64,000 nt of DNA from Epiperipatus broadwayi (GCA_028023455.1 JAQFVV010000028.1:567501-631500), one strand, 5' to 3'. Shown: positions 10,128 to 22,799, counted from the stretch's first letter. A program made the numbers and translations. Notes: generated by a model not told the origin, from the sequence alone.

Positions 10128-11310
10128 GTTAGTTATCATCCAAGGAAGAAAAAAATTTTTTAAGTAAATATGAAATTTATTGTTATTAAAATTTTAAAAA
10201 TACTTTCTTTACAATTTGAAAAAGGCAATTCTAGTTTGTCAAGTAGAAGCTACTTCCATTTTGTTGTAACAAACTTTTTAAGAGTTGTCTTTTTAAAAGT
10301 AAATGTTTTCAAAGACAATCTATTTTTGGTAAATGTAAGTTTTGGTTTAAAATAAGTCTTTTAAAAAAAATTACATAATAACCTTTAGCTTGTAAATAAA
10401 TTACTGAAAATTACAATTTTCCTTCCATTTGGCTTCAAGCTTAAACACTCAGCAAATTAGAAATTCTATTTTCTATTGACATGTGGACCACTTTCCTCAT
10501 GGTATTATCATGCAACTAGACTACTGACAATTATGCATAAGATAATTGTCATTGCTTAAAAGGGTTATATATTGCTGACATTTTCAGATTTTTTTCAACC
10601 AATAATTTTACAATTATAACTGTGGAAAAAAGACTGTATGGTAATTAATACAAGATTATAGATAGGCTTAAAACAATACAGAAAAGATATAATAATCACA
10701 GTCCATCATAATGCCCCAAAACACAAAATATGCCTGAAGTTGCCACAATTTTCACCACAATCAGATAAATCCACATTTCCAGATTCATTCCTGACTTTAT
10801 ATTTTTTCAATGACGACATAAGATTTAAAAAATCAGAAGTAATGTAGTCATGAATCTAACTCATTTTAGCTCAATTTTACTAATGAAACCTATTATAGGT
10901 GGCACTAGAAGTCATATTGTCAAAAAAAAAGACAATCGAAGTTTATTTATATTTTTCAAAAATTAATCACTATTTAATTCTCAGAAATTACTAAAGATGG
11001 ATGACTATTGATCTCTCTTCTTTACTTCATAATAATGTTTTAATTGACTTAAATTAGCTTGTGATTTATTGAGGTTAAGTTAACTAAAGTTATTATTTCA
11101 ATCAATGACAGTAAAACTTATATAAAGAAATTTTCCAACATTGCCTATGTCTTGGACTGATTCTACACACACACACACACACACTGTAATCTATGCTTTG
11201 AAATAGAGCCATGAATAGAGCAAATGCCATTAAGGATTTTATACTTTTTTTTAGTTGCAAAGTTAAATAAAATAAAATTGTTACCAAGATGCTATGGCAC
11301 ATCTAATTAC
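10128..11310. other. Featureless AT-rich DNA with a (CA)n tract
   Basis: No gene is seen. A (CA)10-like microsatellite lies at about 11165-11184. The 61-codon open stretch at 10170-10355 starts with an ATG but has no motif, and it is not called as a gene. Confidence 0.5.
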
Positions 11311-11754
11311 TATAATTAGTGTTATACATTAAATATCAGCCTTTCAAACTATTGTGCATGCGCCTTTTACGAGTGTTAATAATAAATGAATGCTTATTTA
11401 CATATGTTTAAGTTTCATTTGAGAGTACCATTTCGTAAATTCTAGATAATTTCATCGACGTCATTCATTCAGACATCATAAACAGTAATTTAAAGTGAGT
11501 GGTCTATCCTCATGCTTTCATTTCCAGTACTTAAGATTTGCCCATATATAAGCATTTGGGTTTGAAAGAATAAGTGGATTTATTTTATTCTTTCATAAAT
11601 ACTATATCTTGTGTTGGGAATGAAAGTATTCATTTATTATTAACACTCATAAAAAGCACATGCACAATAGCTTGAGAAGGCTGATCTTTAATGTATTACA
11701 ATTTATAAACATAGTGCTATATAAAATAAATGGTTATTTATATAATTAGTGTTA
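11311..11754. mobile_element. Family F foldback element with 14-bp TSD
   Basis: Perfect 14-bp direct repeats 'tataattagtgtta' at 11311-11324 and 11741-11754 bound a 416-bp element (11325-11740). Its left arm (11322-11395, overlapping the TSD edge) is the reverse complement of 11624-11698, for example 'aataaatgaatgctt' and 'ctattgtgcatg' against their complements. The right arm is followed by a 42-bp tail. The middle (about 11396-11623) is unique and non-coding. The long TSD points to reverse transcription rather than DNA transposition. Confidence 0.85.
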
Positions 11755-11761
11755 AAAAATG

Positions 11762-12000
11762 TGGTTGGTTTGTTACTCAGAAATCAGCAACCCAATCTCC
11801 CAGTTGGGATACTGGCTATATTTAAGAATAAAAATATAGATATTAAATATCTCCTTGGTAGAAGTTTTTTTTCACATGTACATGCCAGTATTTTTGTTCC
11901 CTATGCAGTATGGTATACAAGATAGATATTTATTTACAATAACCAACCCAAGAATACACTCAAATGTATTTAGTGATAAACTTAAATAATAAAGAAAATA
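11762..12000 (+). repeat. Family H repeat, uninterrupted copy
   Basis: The reverse complement of this segment reappears at 22800-23200, with matching blocks 'aatcagcaaccca', 'ttaagaataaaaatatag', 'tattaaatatctcctt' and 'catgccagtatttttgtt' (each in the same order). Here the repeat is continuous. In the other copy a SINE interrupts it, so this copy serves as the empty site. It is non-coding. Confidence 0.85.
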
Positions 12001-12172
12001 TAATGCAATCTTTTTATTTTAATTTTTTTTAAAACTATGTTTTAAACAAAAGAAAACTACTCTAAACATATTACTTTTTTTTCTATTAATAATTTAATAA
12101 TTTATTTTTAAATGAAAAATATGTACGGCAAGATATATAAGTGCATCTGGCAACATATATTTCACAAGCGTT

Positions 12173-12173
<1 letters not shown>

Positions 12174-12240
<67 letters not shown>
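12174..12240. repeat. (TA)n microsatellite
   Basis: This is a TA dinucleotide run of about 65 bp with one TTATATAA interruption near 12204. Confidence 0.96.
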
Positions 12241-12242
<2 letters not shown>

Positions 12243-12639
12243 ACTAACTTTTATTTTCTGTCCAAGTTATTAAATTGACTTGAGATTAAAATAATGGTTA
12301 TTATAAGAGCAAAATTTAAATAAATTAGAGAATTTCTCAAGTTTTCTTAAATTATTTTAGATTTCAAGTCATAAGGCAGATTTAATTTCTGATCATTTTA
12401 GTAATTTTGCCAATTAACCTTGACACCCAGCTTGTATAAATAGCCAAAAGATCTAAGACTAAATTGGCAACTACATAAACAAATAAGGCAGTTTCATTTC
12501 TTCATTTGTCACATAGATGGATTTTAATATTAGAGAGCAGTGCAAATTTATTGGCTTGATAATTTAAGCACAAGTTTGATGTGTAATTTATATATTACAC
12601 ATTGATTCAAAAGTATCAAACTTTCTATGCTTACATCTT

Positions 12640-13010
12640 TGAAACTAATTCCTTCAGATAAATACATTAATAGTTGCTACTAATCACTTATTGAGTTAAA
12701 GATTAGCATTTGATTCCTAGTCTGGATATAAACTTCAATCCAGATAAAAATTAATATATTCACTTTATTTATATATTAAACATAATTATAAGGGATAACT
12801 CTACTTTATCTTTCTTTTTCCACATGTAGCATCTTTGAAGATGTGTTTATGTTTAATTACAATAACAAATGTATTAATCTTTAGCAGGCTTAAAGTTTAT
12901 ACCTTGATTAGGGATAATCCCTACTTCAATTTATGATTAATACTTATCATTTGTTTATTTATCTGAAGTAGTTGCTATGAAAGTTATGGGGGGAGAAATT
13001 TTGACACTTG
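12640..13010. mobile_element. Inverted pair of family D repeats
   Basis: 12640-12770 matches, in reverse complement, the forward segment 12865-13010: 'agataaatacattaat' against 'gtattaatctttag...tttatctgaagtag', with the shared 'ctagtctggatataaac' block. The same inverted arrangement recurs at 51048-51290, and single copies occur at 32095-32240 (minus) and 38005-38165 (plus). No TSD was resolved. It is non-coding. Confidence 0.65.
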
Positions 13011-14460
13011 TAAATTAAAGTATAATAATTTGGTATTGATAAATACTGATCAAAGGATAAAGCCTCTCATATTTTTCAGATATCTTTAATTATATGTTTC
13101 AAGAATGTGATGGAATGGTTATTTTAAAAATAATATATATATATATATAAAGAAATGTTTAAAAAGTAAGACTTAACTTTATGCTCAATTTGTAAGCTAA
13201 ATACACAAAATCATTACATTGCAATATGTTATTAATTAGTGTATACTTTGACAGGAAAGATTTTGTTAGGGAAAAAAGCTGTTTGAAATTTGCTTAAGAT
13301 TGTACTTCTATGACAATTTAGAGAAATAGAAAAAATGCAAAGTAACATAGTATCAAATTTATTAATTAAAAAATTCTGAAGAGGGCAGTATTTTCAAATA
13401 GCAGTAAAGTCAAAAAAATGTAGTCATCTCAATATATTTGATGGCATTTTTCCCCTTTCCAATCTCAAAAGGATTTGCAAGTAATGAATGACTTTCATTT
13501 TTTGTTCTTCAATTCCAAAAACATTTGTGAGATTACTTCAAGAAGATTTTTGGAATAAAAAATATTGATATTTAGCATAATTAATTAAAGATCCAAAATT
13601 ATTTTTACATAATAATAGTACAATAGTTATTGAAAAAACAAAAGTATACATGATTACAATTTTATTTTATATATTTTATTTGTAAAAATAAAAGCCAATA
13701 AATGGTAATATAATGGAAACAAAAAAATGATACTATTACAATTCCCATGTTTTGTAACACTACTTATATAATGTCATTATCTGTCATTAACAACACTGTG
13801 TTGGGATAATTTTAAGATATTCCAAAAATTATAAAGAAATTTTAATATTTTAAGACAGAATTTGATAGATTTATCAGAGGTTAACATTTACTTGTTTGTA
13901 TTTTAAAAACAAATTTCAATAAAAGAAGATTCCTTTGATTTTTGGACCTGCTTGTTTAGACGGTATTCCTTCTGATTATCAAATAATGAAAACGTCTTTT
14001 GTTCTCATTATGGACTCATTTTTTTAATATTTGCAAACTTCAAATATGATTTTTTAAAAATGTTTTTAATTTGTAAATGTACATTTTTAATAAATCTAGT
14101 CCGATATTGAATTTTAATATGTAATAACAATTTAAGATTAAAAACAAATGTTGAATTTCACCAGGGTGAACAATCAAAATGTCAGTCCACAAGTGGGTTA
14201 AGAGTATTTTTAACACAATCTTTGTCTTCTAATATGATCTGATTTATTAATCACTTATAGGTAATACTAATGATGGTGATAATAATGCTTATATTTTAAA
14301 ATCAAACCTTTGGTATTCAACTCTTGGATATCAATTATGAATCATTCTCTTACCATTTATCAGCAGTTTTTCCAGAGTCAGTTTCATGATCGCTGATCTA
14401 TTAACTCACATAATTCGGTCACCCCCCCCAAATGTTTATCATTGATGATTTTTGTTTTTT
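13011..14460. other. Featureless AT-rich DNA
   Basis: No supported features are present. A short (TA)n run lies near 13134-13150 and a C homopolymer near 14422. Confidence 0.5.
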
Positions 14461-14462
14461 AG

Positions 14463-14623
14463 GGAAATTTTCGGTACCATTGTCATATATCCCAAACAAT
14501 ATTACCTTTTCAGTACATGTAGACACAGTACATCAACTGCGACTAAAAATTAATAATAGTTGCACAAAGACAATCACAAACAAGTGCTATTTTTATGTTG
14601 TATCCTGCCATCACTTCAACTAG
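14463..14623 (+). CDS. Candidate terminal exon (weak)
   Basis: A 12-T/one-G pyrimidine tract ending in AG at 14461-14462 precedes an open segment that runs to a stop at 14621-14623. It encodes about 53 residues beginning GKFSVPLSYIPNN and containing four cysteines. I do not recognise a domain. There is no neighbouring exon in view, and open stretches of this length occur by chance even in AT-rich DNA, so this is only a pointer for transcript checking. It is not associated with any repeat I identified. Confidence 0.2.
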
Positions 14624-14832
14624 AAATAATTGAGTCATAACTTATATCCATAACATTGCTCACACAACTTACGTAGACTGAAAAATGTTACCGCATAAAA
14701 TTTCCTGTACATGAACTGAGATATTCAATCAGAATTTCTACTTTCTCTCTCCTCTTATATATTAAAAGGATAGGTGATAAGTCACATGATGAAACAAAAA
14801 ATACTAATGGCTTTATTGCTCAGGAGTTCGTA

Positions 14833-14917
14833 AGAAGTTTGGGTTCCAGAACTATGTGCACGAGAATCAATCCTGAAAACTTTTGATCCATCACAAGTTT
14901 GATGCTCTACCAACTGT
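14833..14917 (-). repeat. tRNA-Thr-like pseudogene or SINE head
   Basis: The minus strand reads 'cagttggtagagcatc' (14898-14913), a near-consensus tRNA D-arm/box A. It is followed by an anticodon-arm-like 'aacttgtgat' whose loop would present TGT, and then a box B-like 'ggattgattctc' (14860-14871). Extra bases between the arms and a poor T stem mean it would not fold as a working tRNA. It is most likely the head of an old tRNA-derived SINE. Confidence 0.55.
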
Positions 14918-15260
14918 TCCAAATCATATAGGCATGATGTAGCAATAATAAATCTTCCTAACCAATACTAGGATAAACATTCAAATCCAAGTTCGATAAA
15001 ACATGAAATTTTTTGTAGGATCTATATAATGACACCATATAGATAATCATTTAACATTGATAAGAAAATGGATATCTAGCTATTTTTAACTAGAAAGTAA
15101 AATAAAAATGTAAAACTGTGCAAAAATTCATTATGTAATAATTGGCAAAAAAGGTGAGGCAACAGGAGGATTTAAATGTTTCACCTACTCACAGATAAAA
15201 ACCTAAATCCATACATATATATTAAACCTATTAATGCTCAAGATTAGAAAGATATCTAAT

Positions 15261-15395
15261 GTAAATACATAAAAGCAGTCAACATTTAAGCATACTAATA
15301 TCATTAATAACCAACAATCTCAATCTATTCTCAAGGCAACTTTCTCTAGCCAATAAAGGTGGAACTACACCTTTATCTACAATCCAATAGGTTTA
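15261..15395 (-). repeat. Family A repeat, reverse copy
   Basis: This is the reverse complement of the forward family A copy just downstream (about 15500-15655); 'caacaatctcaatct' pairs with 'agattgttggttg' and its neighbours. Together with the forward copies it makes a long foldback separated by a (TA)n tract. Confidence 0.8.
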
Positions 15396-15436
15396 TATAT
15401 ATATATATATATATACATACATATATATATATATAT
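15393..15436. repeat. (TA)n microsatellite at the axis of a family A foldback
   Basis: About 44 bp of TA repeats lie between inverted family A copies, with one CATACA interruption. Confidence 0.93.
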
Positions 15437-15439
15437 TAA

Positions 15440-15990
15440 AGACTGCAACTTGACAACAGAGTAAAATTATTAATACAAAGGAACCTCTCTATAGTCAAGT
15501 TGCAATCTTTAATGTCTATATAAAACTATTGGACTATAAATAAGGGTGGATTTCTATTTTTATCAATTAAAAGAGGTTGCCTTGGCAACATATTGAGATT
15601 GTTGGTTGTTAACGATATTGTTTAAATGTCACTGCTTTTATGTATTTACATCAGATACCTATCTAAACATAAGTATTATTGGGTTTATTATGTAAATAAT
15701 ACATGGTTGGAGGGCGAAGTTGTAACTGGCTATTTATTAGTATGCTTTCAGAACAGGTTATATTTATCTACTAAATGAGGTTTAGTTAACATTCTTTGTA
15801 TTAATAATTTCACTCTCTGTAGTCAAGAGACAATCTGTATTGTTTATATAAATCTATTAAACCATAGATAAAACACCTTTATTGATTAAAGAAGGTTGTC
15901 TTGATAACAAATTGATATTGTTGATTGTTAATGATATTGGTGCCATCTAAGTGTTGCCTGCTTTCACGTATATACATATATATGTACACG
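15440..15990 (+). repeat. Two tandem family A repeats (period about 327 bp)
   Basis: The landmark 'tctct-r-tagtcaag' occurs at 15487 and again at 15814, and the following 'aaactattggactat' / 'aatctattaaaccat' and 'gttaacgatattg' / 'gttaatgatattg' blocks recur in order. This is a head-to-tail dimer preceded by an inverted partial copy (15261-15395). Penelope-like elements often insert in this arrangement, but no coding sequence is present. Confidence 0.8.
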
Positions 15991-17404
15991 TACAAAATCA
16001 AAAGCCTTTCTAGAAATGTTATAATTTAAAAAAGAAAGTTGAAAAAGATTATATTATTGTTTTGGATGTAATATAATTTAATTCTAGTCTAGAAATTGGC
16101 TCCTTATTACAAACTTAAATTCTTAACTCCACATATAAAACAGATTAACTATGATGTATCAACGTCAACATGCCACTCGTGAAAGAAACACTGTATCAGT
16201 TGCCAAAATTTTCATCTTGAAAAAATAATTTTAGTTGACATGTGTTTTTAAAGAAGTTTTATAAATTTATCAACGGTTAAAAAAAGTTTTCAAATCGAAG
16301 AAGAAAGGAAAAAAAAACAAATCTTGTTCAATTTTTAACCTTTGACAGCTTTCTGGAATGGATTATTAAATAAGCAAATTCTATAAAAGCACCTCACTGC
16401 AGAAATAAAACAATTTATCTTCTTCAATTTCCACGTCAGAATCCATTTGTCTTATTCAAAGTTCCCTTGGGCTTGCTTCTGTTATGGACTTCCTTAGACA
16501 CAAATCAATTCTGACCCCCTTTAGCCTATATGGTAGAACTTGATTAGAAACATTTGCTTCCAATACAATCAATTTTCACAATACTTTTTATCGGGCTCCT
16601 CAACGCACCTTTAATCTGTATAGAAGTGTGGTTGAATAAGATTTCCTAGTAAACAAAGTTTATATATATATATATATTGTTGTATTAAAAGATTGCAAAA
16701 AATAGGTTTTGAATCTCTTAACAAATGGAGAGAGACTAAGTATAAATCCACTTTGCGTCATTAATATTTGTTGTCTATCTTTTTAAAAAATAATCATTAA
16801 AAAATAGTCATATATAATGACATTTATTCTCTGTTAAAATATACGTGTTCACCTATCTTAATAAAGAAATAATTTGTATATATAAAAGAATAGTGTATTA
16901 ATTTGAAGCAGTTACGTGCATGCATTAACACTGAGTCAGACCTCGGTAAGTATGGCAATAAATCTTGTGAAGATATATCAGCTATAAATGAAATAAATAC
17001 GTTTGCAATTCGATGTTTCTTGCATACAAATATTTTCACAATAATGATAATTTGTTGAGGGACTGGTCTCACGATGCTTTCCGATATAAAATTTCAGAGC
17101 AAATATTAATTACAGTTGCACCAAAAATAAAAGAAAATAATAAGTTGCACGACAGAGAGAAGATGAAAATATACAACTGTATAATCAGTAGATAATTATT
17201 GTATCCAACTTATTCTATGTACAGACACCCAATACAGAGAATTTCTGATAAAAACATTACTATTCAAAATAAAAATAGTCTTACAATGTTTTGATCAGAT
17301 TCCATATATATAATAAATTGTCTGTACAATATTCATTATTGCAACAAATCAGAAATATTGATGTCATATTACTGTTGACAATATAATGTTTATAATAGTA
17401 TAAG
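15991..17404. other. AT-rich DNA, no gene recognised
   Basis: The stretch at 16437-16640 is less AT-rich and pyrimidine-rich, but all frames are broken. A (TA)n run lies near 16661-16678. Nothing else is recognised. Confidence 0.45.
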
Positions 17405-17629
17405 TTGATATCCAGCCAAATATATCAGATCTTTTCTCTTCCTGATACATTAATTTTAAGTGCACATTGCTCAGACAAGTACTATGAATCAGAATTTCTG
17501 ATTAGTTACTATATATATTGTACCGGTCAAAAATGTATGTCCATTCAACAAGATTTAGAATCTGAGCAAAAGTATCCTGAATCCTATCATGCCCAAGATA
17601 CACAGGTCAGGAGCAATCATGAATTCTAA
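17405..17629 (+). pseudogene. Possible serine-protease (S1) exon remnant (weak)
   Basis: An open segment of 74 codons contains 'LILSAHC' at about residues 16-22. This resembles the T/S-A-A-H-C motif around the catalytic histidine of trypsin-like proteases, and is followed by DKYYESEFLISYYIYCTG and later ESEQKY. In S1 proteases this region would be followed by the Asp and Ser motifs, and neither is present nearby. One alanine of the motif is missing. I see no ATG start or clear splice sites. This could be a lone decayed exon or a coincidence. Confidence 0.2.
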
Positions 17630-19600
17630 CCTGTTTGCCCATTCCCCAAAACTATAACAAAAAGGACAACACCTACGGTGATACTACATAAATTAATTAT
17701 TTCTGGGCCCGGTGCTACATTGTTTTTTATGAGAACTCAGCTGATGATGATGATGAGAGATTAAGTGAACCCAAGATATAAGTTAAAAACATACATAAGT
17801 ATAAAGATTATTAAGGAGATTTGAACAACTGGATTTATTTTGACAAAAATTCAAGATGAGTTTTATATATATATTTACTCAACTTCACACATTTAAAACT
17901 TTATTTTTGGTTACAAATATTTGATGATCTTGATACAATTATTTTATTTTAATAGATATTAATTTAGTGCGGCAGTTACAATACTGAACGTATATTTAAT
18001 AATAGGATTTTAAATCATGTTACAAAACAGATCTGGGTATTTTGGTGGATGTTTATATATTAAGAATAATACATATTAAGATATGATAGAGTCTCACTGA
18101 TTATATGATTTTAGTAGGATGCCCTTGGCATTTCATACATAAGTTTATTTTCATTTATATAGACTTTATTTGAAACAATAAAATAAGGAACATTTTGATC
18201 AGTAAGTAGACTATAAACGTTATTTATTTCACATTTAACGGTCAAATATCGTGAAACTCTATGAATATGGGAATGGCTTATTTCAATAAAGGGAAGGGCA
18301 GCTTCATGAGAGGTTGGATTTAAACTCCAACTAAAAGGATTACAAAGAGAAAAACATTTCATTATTACACATCATAACGGTTTATTTTGTTAAACAGGCT
18401 AGAAAACTAACTCTAAGAAATTGCAGTGCTAGCATTATGTCAATGAGAGAGAGAGGGTGGCAACTTAGGCTGAGAAAAGGTCATTCTCTGATTATTAAGG
18501 TGGTATGTTAGCTTCATGCTAAAGTGGTACCAAAAGAGGAAAGGTCGGTGGGGAGTTGCTACAGATCCAGTTTAGGGTAAGTCCATGCAGAGATTCAACT
18601 ACACTAACCAGTTTATTCTAGGTGGTAGACTTAGACCCATGTTATGAATGAGAACAATAAAAGATGGAAGGCTTCAAATCCCTGGAATGAGGTACAGGTG
18701 AATCAAAGCAATATATAAATATATACATGTTGGAGAAGAATGATGAATGAAGATGATCGTGATTCCCTGGAATGAGGTACAGGCGAATCAGATCAAGGCC
18801 CTATGTGGCTTATTAATAATTTGTCATATGCCAGCAACGCTATTATAAGACTATAAAAACATTGGATTTAAAGACTAAATATAAAGCCTTAAGTAGTTTA
18901 ACAAATACGTAATAACATGTTAAAATAATGACCCGTGTAAGGTAGAAACATCAGTCAGAAGTCTATAATTAATGAAGCGTGCATTGCTCCCCCTTCTTGA
19001 ATCAATCCTATTTTGTTTAACATACAAAAAAACCCTAAGATTCACCCACTTAAAAGTGCAAATAACAAAATAGAATAAGGTCGTCTGCCTTTTGACGATG
19101 ATGATCAATAAAGAAATTCATTAAATTAATGAACACCAATGTCCACCCCAGATTGCAAAGTATTTATACATTTTTGTATAAATTTACGATAAAACATTTA
19201 TTTAAAAGCATGTATTCATTAAAATACAAACTCAATCTTACGAACCATTTAGATATAAATAATAAGAACTCATTAATTCCCCCCCCCCAACCTTCTATTC
19301 CACAGCGAGATATAGAAGTTCACAAGACTAAGTTTGATTGACATTTACAAATATATATTAAATGAAAAAAAAAATAGTATTAAAATAAATTATAACCACA
19401 CTAAATTTTTAAAAAAATAAGAAGCATGAGTTGGATGAAATATTTCATAGTAGTATTAATTTGATAGAAAAGAATTGATACCAAGGAAATAATTAGGTGA
19501 ACATGATGCACCAATTAGTGAGTTAAAAAGAGGTTTAACATAAAGAAAACATTAATTTTATAGTTATAAGCTAGAATTAGATAATACAATTATGTCTTTG
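17630..19600. other. AT-rich DNA with one short direct repeat
   Basis: A 27-bp block beginning 'tccctggaatgaggtacagg' occurs at 18679-18705 and 18764-18790 with one difference. The region 18430-18800 is less AT-rich than its surroundings but has no sustained open frame. No gene is recognised. Confidence 0.5.
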
Positions 19601-19604
19601 GGCT

Positions 19605-19835
19605 GGTTACTTCAGGATTCTATGGAATACTGATGAATCTTCTGTGGCAGGCGGAATTCTTTGACATGTCTCTTGGCCTCGGTGGTTCTTTGACGATACG
19701 TACATACTTGCATGGTAGGAGCTACATCTCTGCATGGCGAAGAGGGAGCTGAAGACAGAGGAGAAGGCAGCTGAGGCCCCTCAAAAATTAAAAGACATGG
19801 AGTCGACCAGAAACTATTGACTCAACTCTGACACA
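19605..19835. other. Compositionally distinct segment of unknown origin
   Basis: This roughly 230-bp stretch is clearly richer in G and C than its neighbours (for example 'gcctcggtggttcttt' and 'ggcagctgaggcccc'). All frames contain stops, although one plus frame stays open for about 24 codons from 19733, starting MAKRELKTEEKAAEAPQKLK. It may be a fragment of a transferred or retroposed sequence; I cannot assign it. Confidence 0.35.
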
Positions 19836-20659
19836 ATAGATTTTTGGCCCTGTTTATACAAAGTTTGAGGTATTCAAAGAATGTTTTTAATTAAACTTCT
19901 TATCTTTAATTTACAGAAATATTTTCTCTATTGTTAGTGGAGATGCAATTGTTAGATAACTGTCCAAAAATAAATTCAAATCAATTTCCAGATTGGAAAT
20001 AGATTTGATAAAAATGTTAACAGCTAACTCAAATCAAATAGCTTTGTTTTAAATTTTAATTTAATTTAAAAATTCCTTTTTAATCATGAAACAAAGTAAT
20101 GTTCCCAACCCCTTTAATTATTCTCGGACAATTAATGACTGCATCTTCCATCTTGAATATTTGTGTAATTATATGAAGAAAAATATCTATAAAATAAATA
20201 ACATATAGTTAAGAAAAAAAGTACAAAATTATTTACAAGATTTGTTTGTGCTTTTATATATATATAAAAGCTCCGTTAATATATGTATGTATCTGAGTCA
20301 CATCCATAAAAGTTAATATTTAAAATTAAAGAAAATTTTTATTTGAGATTTATATTTATAAATTTTTGTAGATGCTTCTCAGAAATATACGTATAGTTTA
20401 TATACATGTGATGAAAAAAAACAGGATGAAATGTGGGTTAAGTGGTAGAACAGTGAAGCTCGATCTTTGGGCTAAGATTGACTGTTACAATATATTCCAA
20501 TATTCTTATGAATAAATGATGAATTCATAGTATTATTTCTTGGAGCTTGTGTGTGGTAAAAATATAACAGCTAAACAGCTGATATTTCAGTACAATAATA
20601 AGAACTTTTCTCAGAGCTTTTTTCCCTGCAATATATATATACACACACATGATGTTTTT

Positions 20660-21035
20660 AATAGGCCAGTCTTATCAGTTCTTTTATATAGATTTGAGAC
20701 TTGGAACACTTGATAGAAAAGCATGACAGAGAACTACTCAGTAGAATATTGGAGAGATGGATGTTTGGGATATCAAGAAGCAGTCAAAACAAAATAAATG
20801 GTAAAAGACTGAAATAATGCTAGTCTGCACATACTTGTAAATAATATCGCAATAGATAGGCAATTGAAGTTTTAAACTGGATTCCAAGAGATTTAAATAC
20901 CTAGAGAGAGATCAGAAGTGAGATGGATGGATAACATGAAGAAATATGCTGAAATGATGTGGAAAATAGAGGCTGTGAATTAAAGAATTTGGATAAAATT
21001 TAGATTATTCAGAAATGGATCAATTATATGTGAGA
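20660..21035 (+). pseudogene. Degenerate 3' tail of an RTE-type LINE
   Basis: In shifting frames the translation recalls the C-terminal end of RTE LINE proteins, in the order seen in the copy at 38.9 kb: 'VLLYRFETWNT' (compare VLTYGSETWTL), 'FGISRSSQ', 'WIPRDL', 'EVRWMDNMKKYAEMMW' (compare HVRWLDEIKKCAGVMW), then a terminal 'qkwin'-like end at about 21010-21030. Multiple stops and frameshifts mark it as dead. It is more diverged than the other RTE copies here, so it is an older insertion or a different subfamily. The open segment that continues to 21254 has no motif. Confidence 0.6.
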
Positions 21036-21254
21036 AATAAAACCAACTGGATTAATATCAATGAAAAAAAGAGCCAAAGTTATAAACAATTGCCAAGACA
21101 GAAAATTTTAAATGTACACTCTATTACCAGATCCAGAAGGTCAAAATACCTTAGATCCAGGTCTAATTGCATAATTGGTGAAGGTTATAAGTCAAAAACT
21201 AAACAATCATTAGGAATAACACTGGATATGGATTTAATTAGCAATGCCATCTAA

Positions 21255-22799
21255 AATCTTTTGATTCAATAGATGTCAGCAATGGCGTAGAGTAGATACG
21301 GTATTGTTGAGAATCATGGCGTAAGCTGTGGATCATGAATAAGTTTTTAAATTATTACTAGTAATTGTTTGTCAAACCTCATCATAGTTTATAATAAACC
21401 ATTTCATATTTAAAGTTATCCATAATAAAGGCAAAGTTATTAACTCTAATAATGACTTTTCGCACCAAACAAATCGTATAATATATATGTATAATAATTT
21501 AGAAAAAAAAAAAGACGTTTGTTAATGTAAATGTACCAAAATATATGCTTATGCATGTAAATATGCTTTATGAAGTATGCAATAAATAATATAAAATATA
21601 TACCAATTCAGTTGAGCCTAATGAATTTTCCGTGTAGAACATAATCATAGCCATTACTACATGCACCCAAAAATTGTTTTAAAATATTTTTTTTAATATT
21701 AAAGTTAGCATTATCTCTTTTAAAAATACCTTAATTATCTCAATAATTATATAACTGAACACTACTCGATCCTTTGTTAATTACAATATATATATAGGTA
21801 TTTCAACTTCAGATTTTCAATCTATATTCATCCGTCACGTGCTATGCTTTATCGAAGAAATGGAATTAGCATATTTGCATATTATTAAATGTAGTAGCAA
21901 GCTATGATGATGAAGGCAAAATCCTTTGAAAGCGCTTTTAGTTATCTATTTTATATTAACACTTTATAGCTTTTGGGAACAATTGCGTCGCACACGTACT
22001 AGATTATATAAAGACTAAAAATTTTAAGTTCAGATCCCTCTATTTACTATAGTAAACATTCACTATACTGATTGAATAGATTAATTATATATATATGTTG
22101 ATTTATAAAAGTTTTCGTTGAGAAAAGAAAAAGAATGAAAGATTACATTTAAAAAGATTACTGTGAATAAATACTGTTTAGAATTATAAAATTGCTTGAT
22201 ATAATAAGCAATGACACAAAGCATTAGTAATTCTGACAGTTTTCTAAAATGAGAAATGTCATTTATGAACATTTTATAAAAAGTCAACGATTTACATGGA
22301 GATATACAAGTATAAACTAGCACGAATGTGAAAACATACAAGACATATATCTGTTACGTATTGTTCCACCCACCCCCATAAATGCACACATACGTTATAT
22401 ATTATAAATAATAATTTACATTTTGTTGATAAACTTTGATTAAAATAGAATATATATTGTTTATTGAACTGCAAATGTACAGATTTTTCAACATCCTTAT
22501 ATATATCGTTCAAAGCTACTTTATCCATTCTTTGACAACAAGTATTGATAACATTTATTTACATTTTTTTCTTTCGTTCACACGTAATACCCAATGTTAA
22601 AGCACAATTTAAAAACAACGAAGTATTATTACATGGGAGTCAGAAATATATGTAGAAGACTAAAGATTACGCATGGTTCAAAGAAATTACATATATACAT
22701 AAATTCCTTAATTTTAAAATGAAGTCTGTTGTATTATAGCTTTAAAGATTGCGAGAGAATTGATCAGATTTCTATATATACTTTGTATTTAGGAATTTG
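21255..22799. other. AT-rich DNA, no gene recognised
   Basis: A box B-like 'aagttcagatccctc' at 22025-22039 resembles a segment at 58015-58035 and may mark an old tRNA-derived repeat. Otherwise nothing is recognised. Confidence 0.4.

Noticed and set aside
14833-14917. Functional tRNA-Thr on the minus strand
   Set aside because: Extra bases between the arms and a mismatched T stem; best explained as a SINE head or pseudogene.
21015-21254. Host gene of 79 codons starting at an ATG
   Set aside because: The start lies in the last bases of a decayed LINE tail; the remainder has no motif or splice support.
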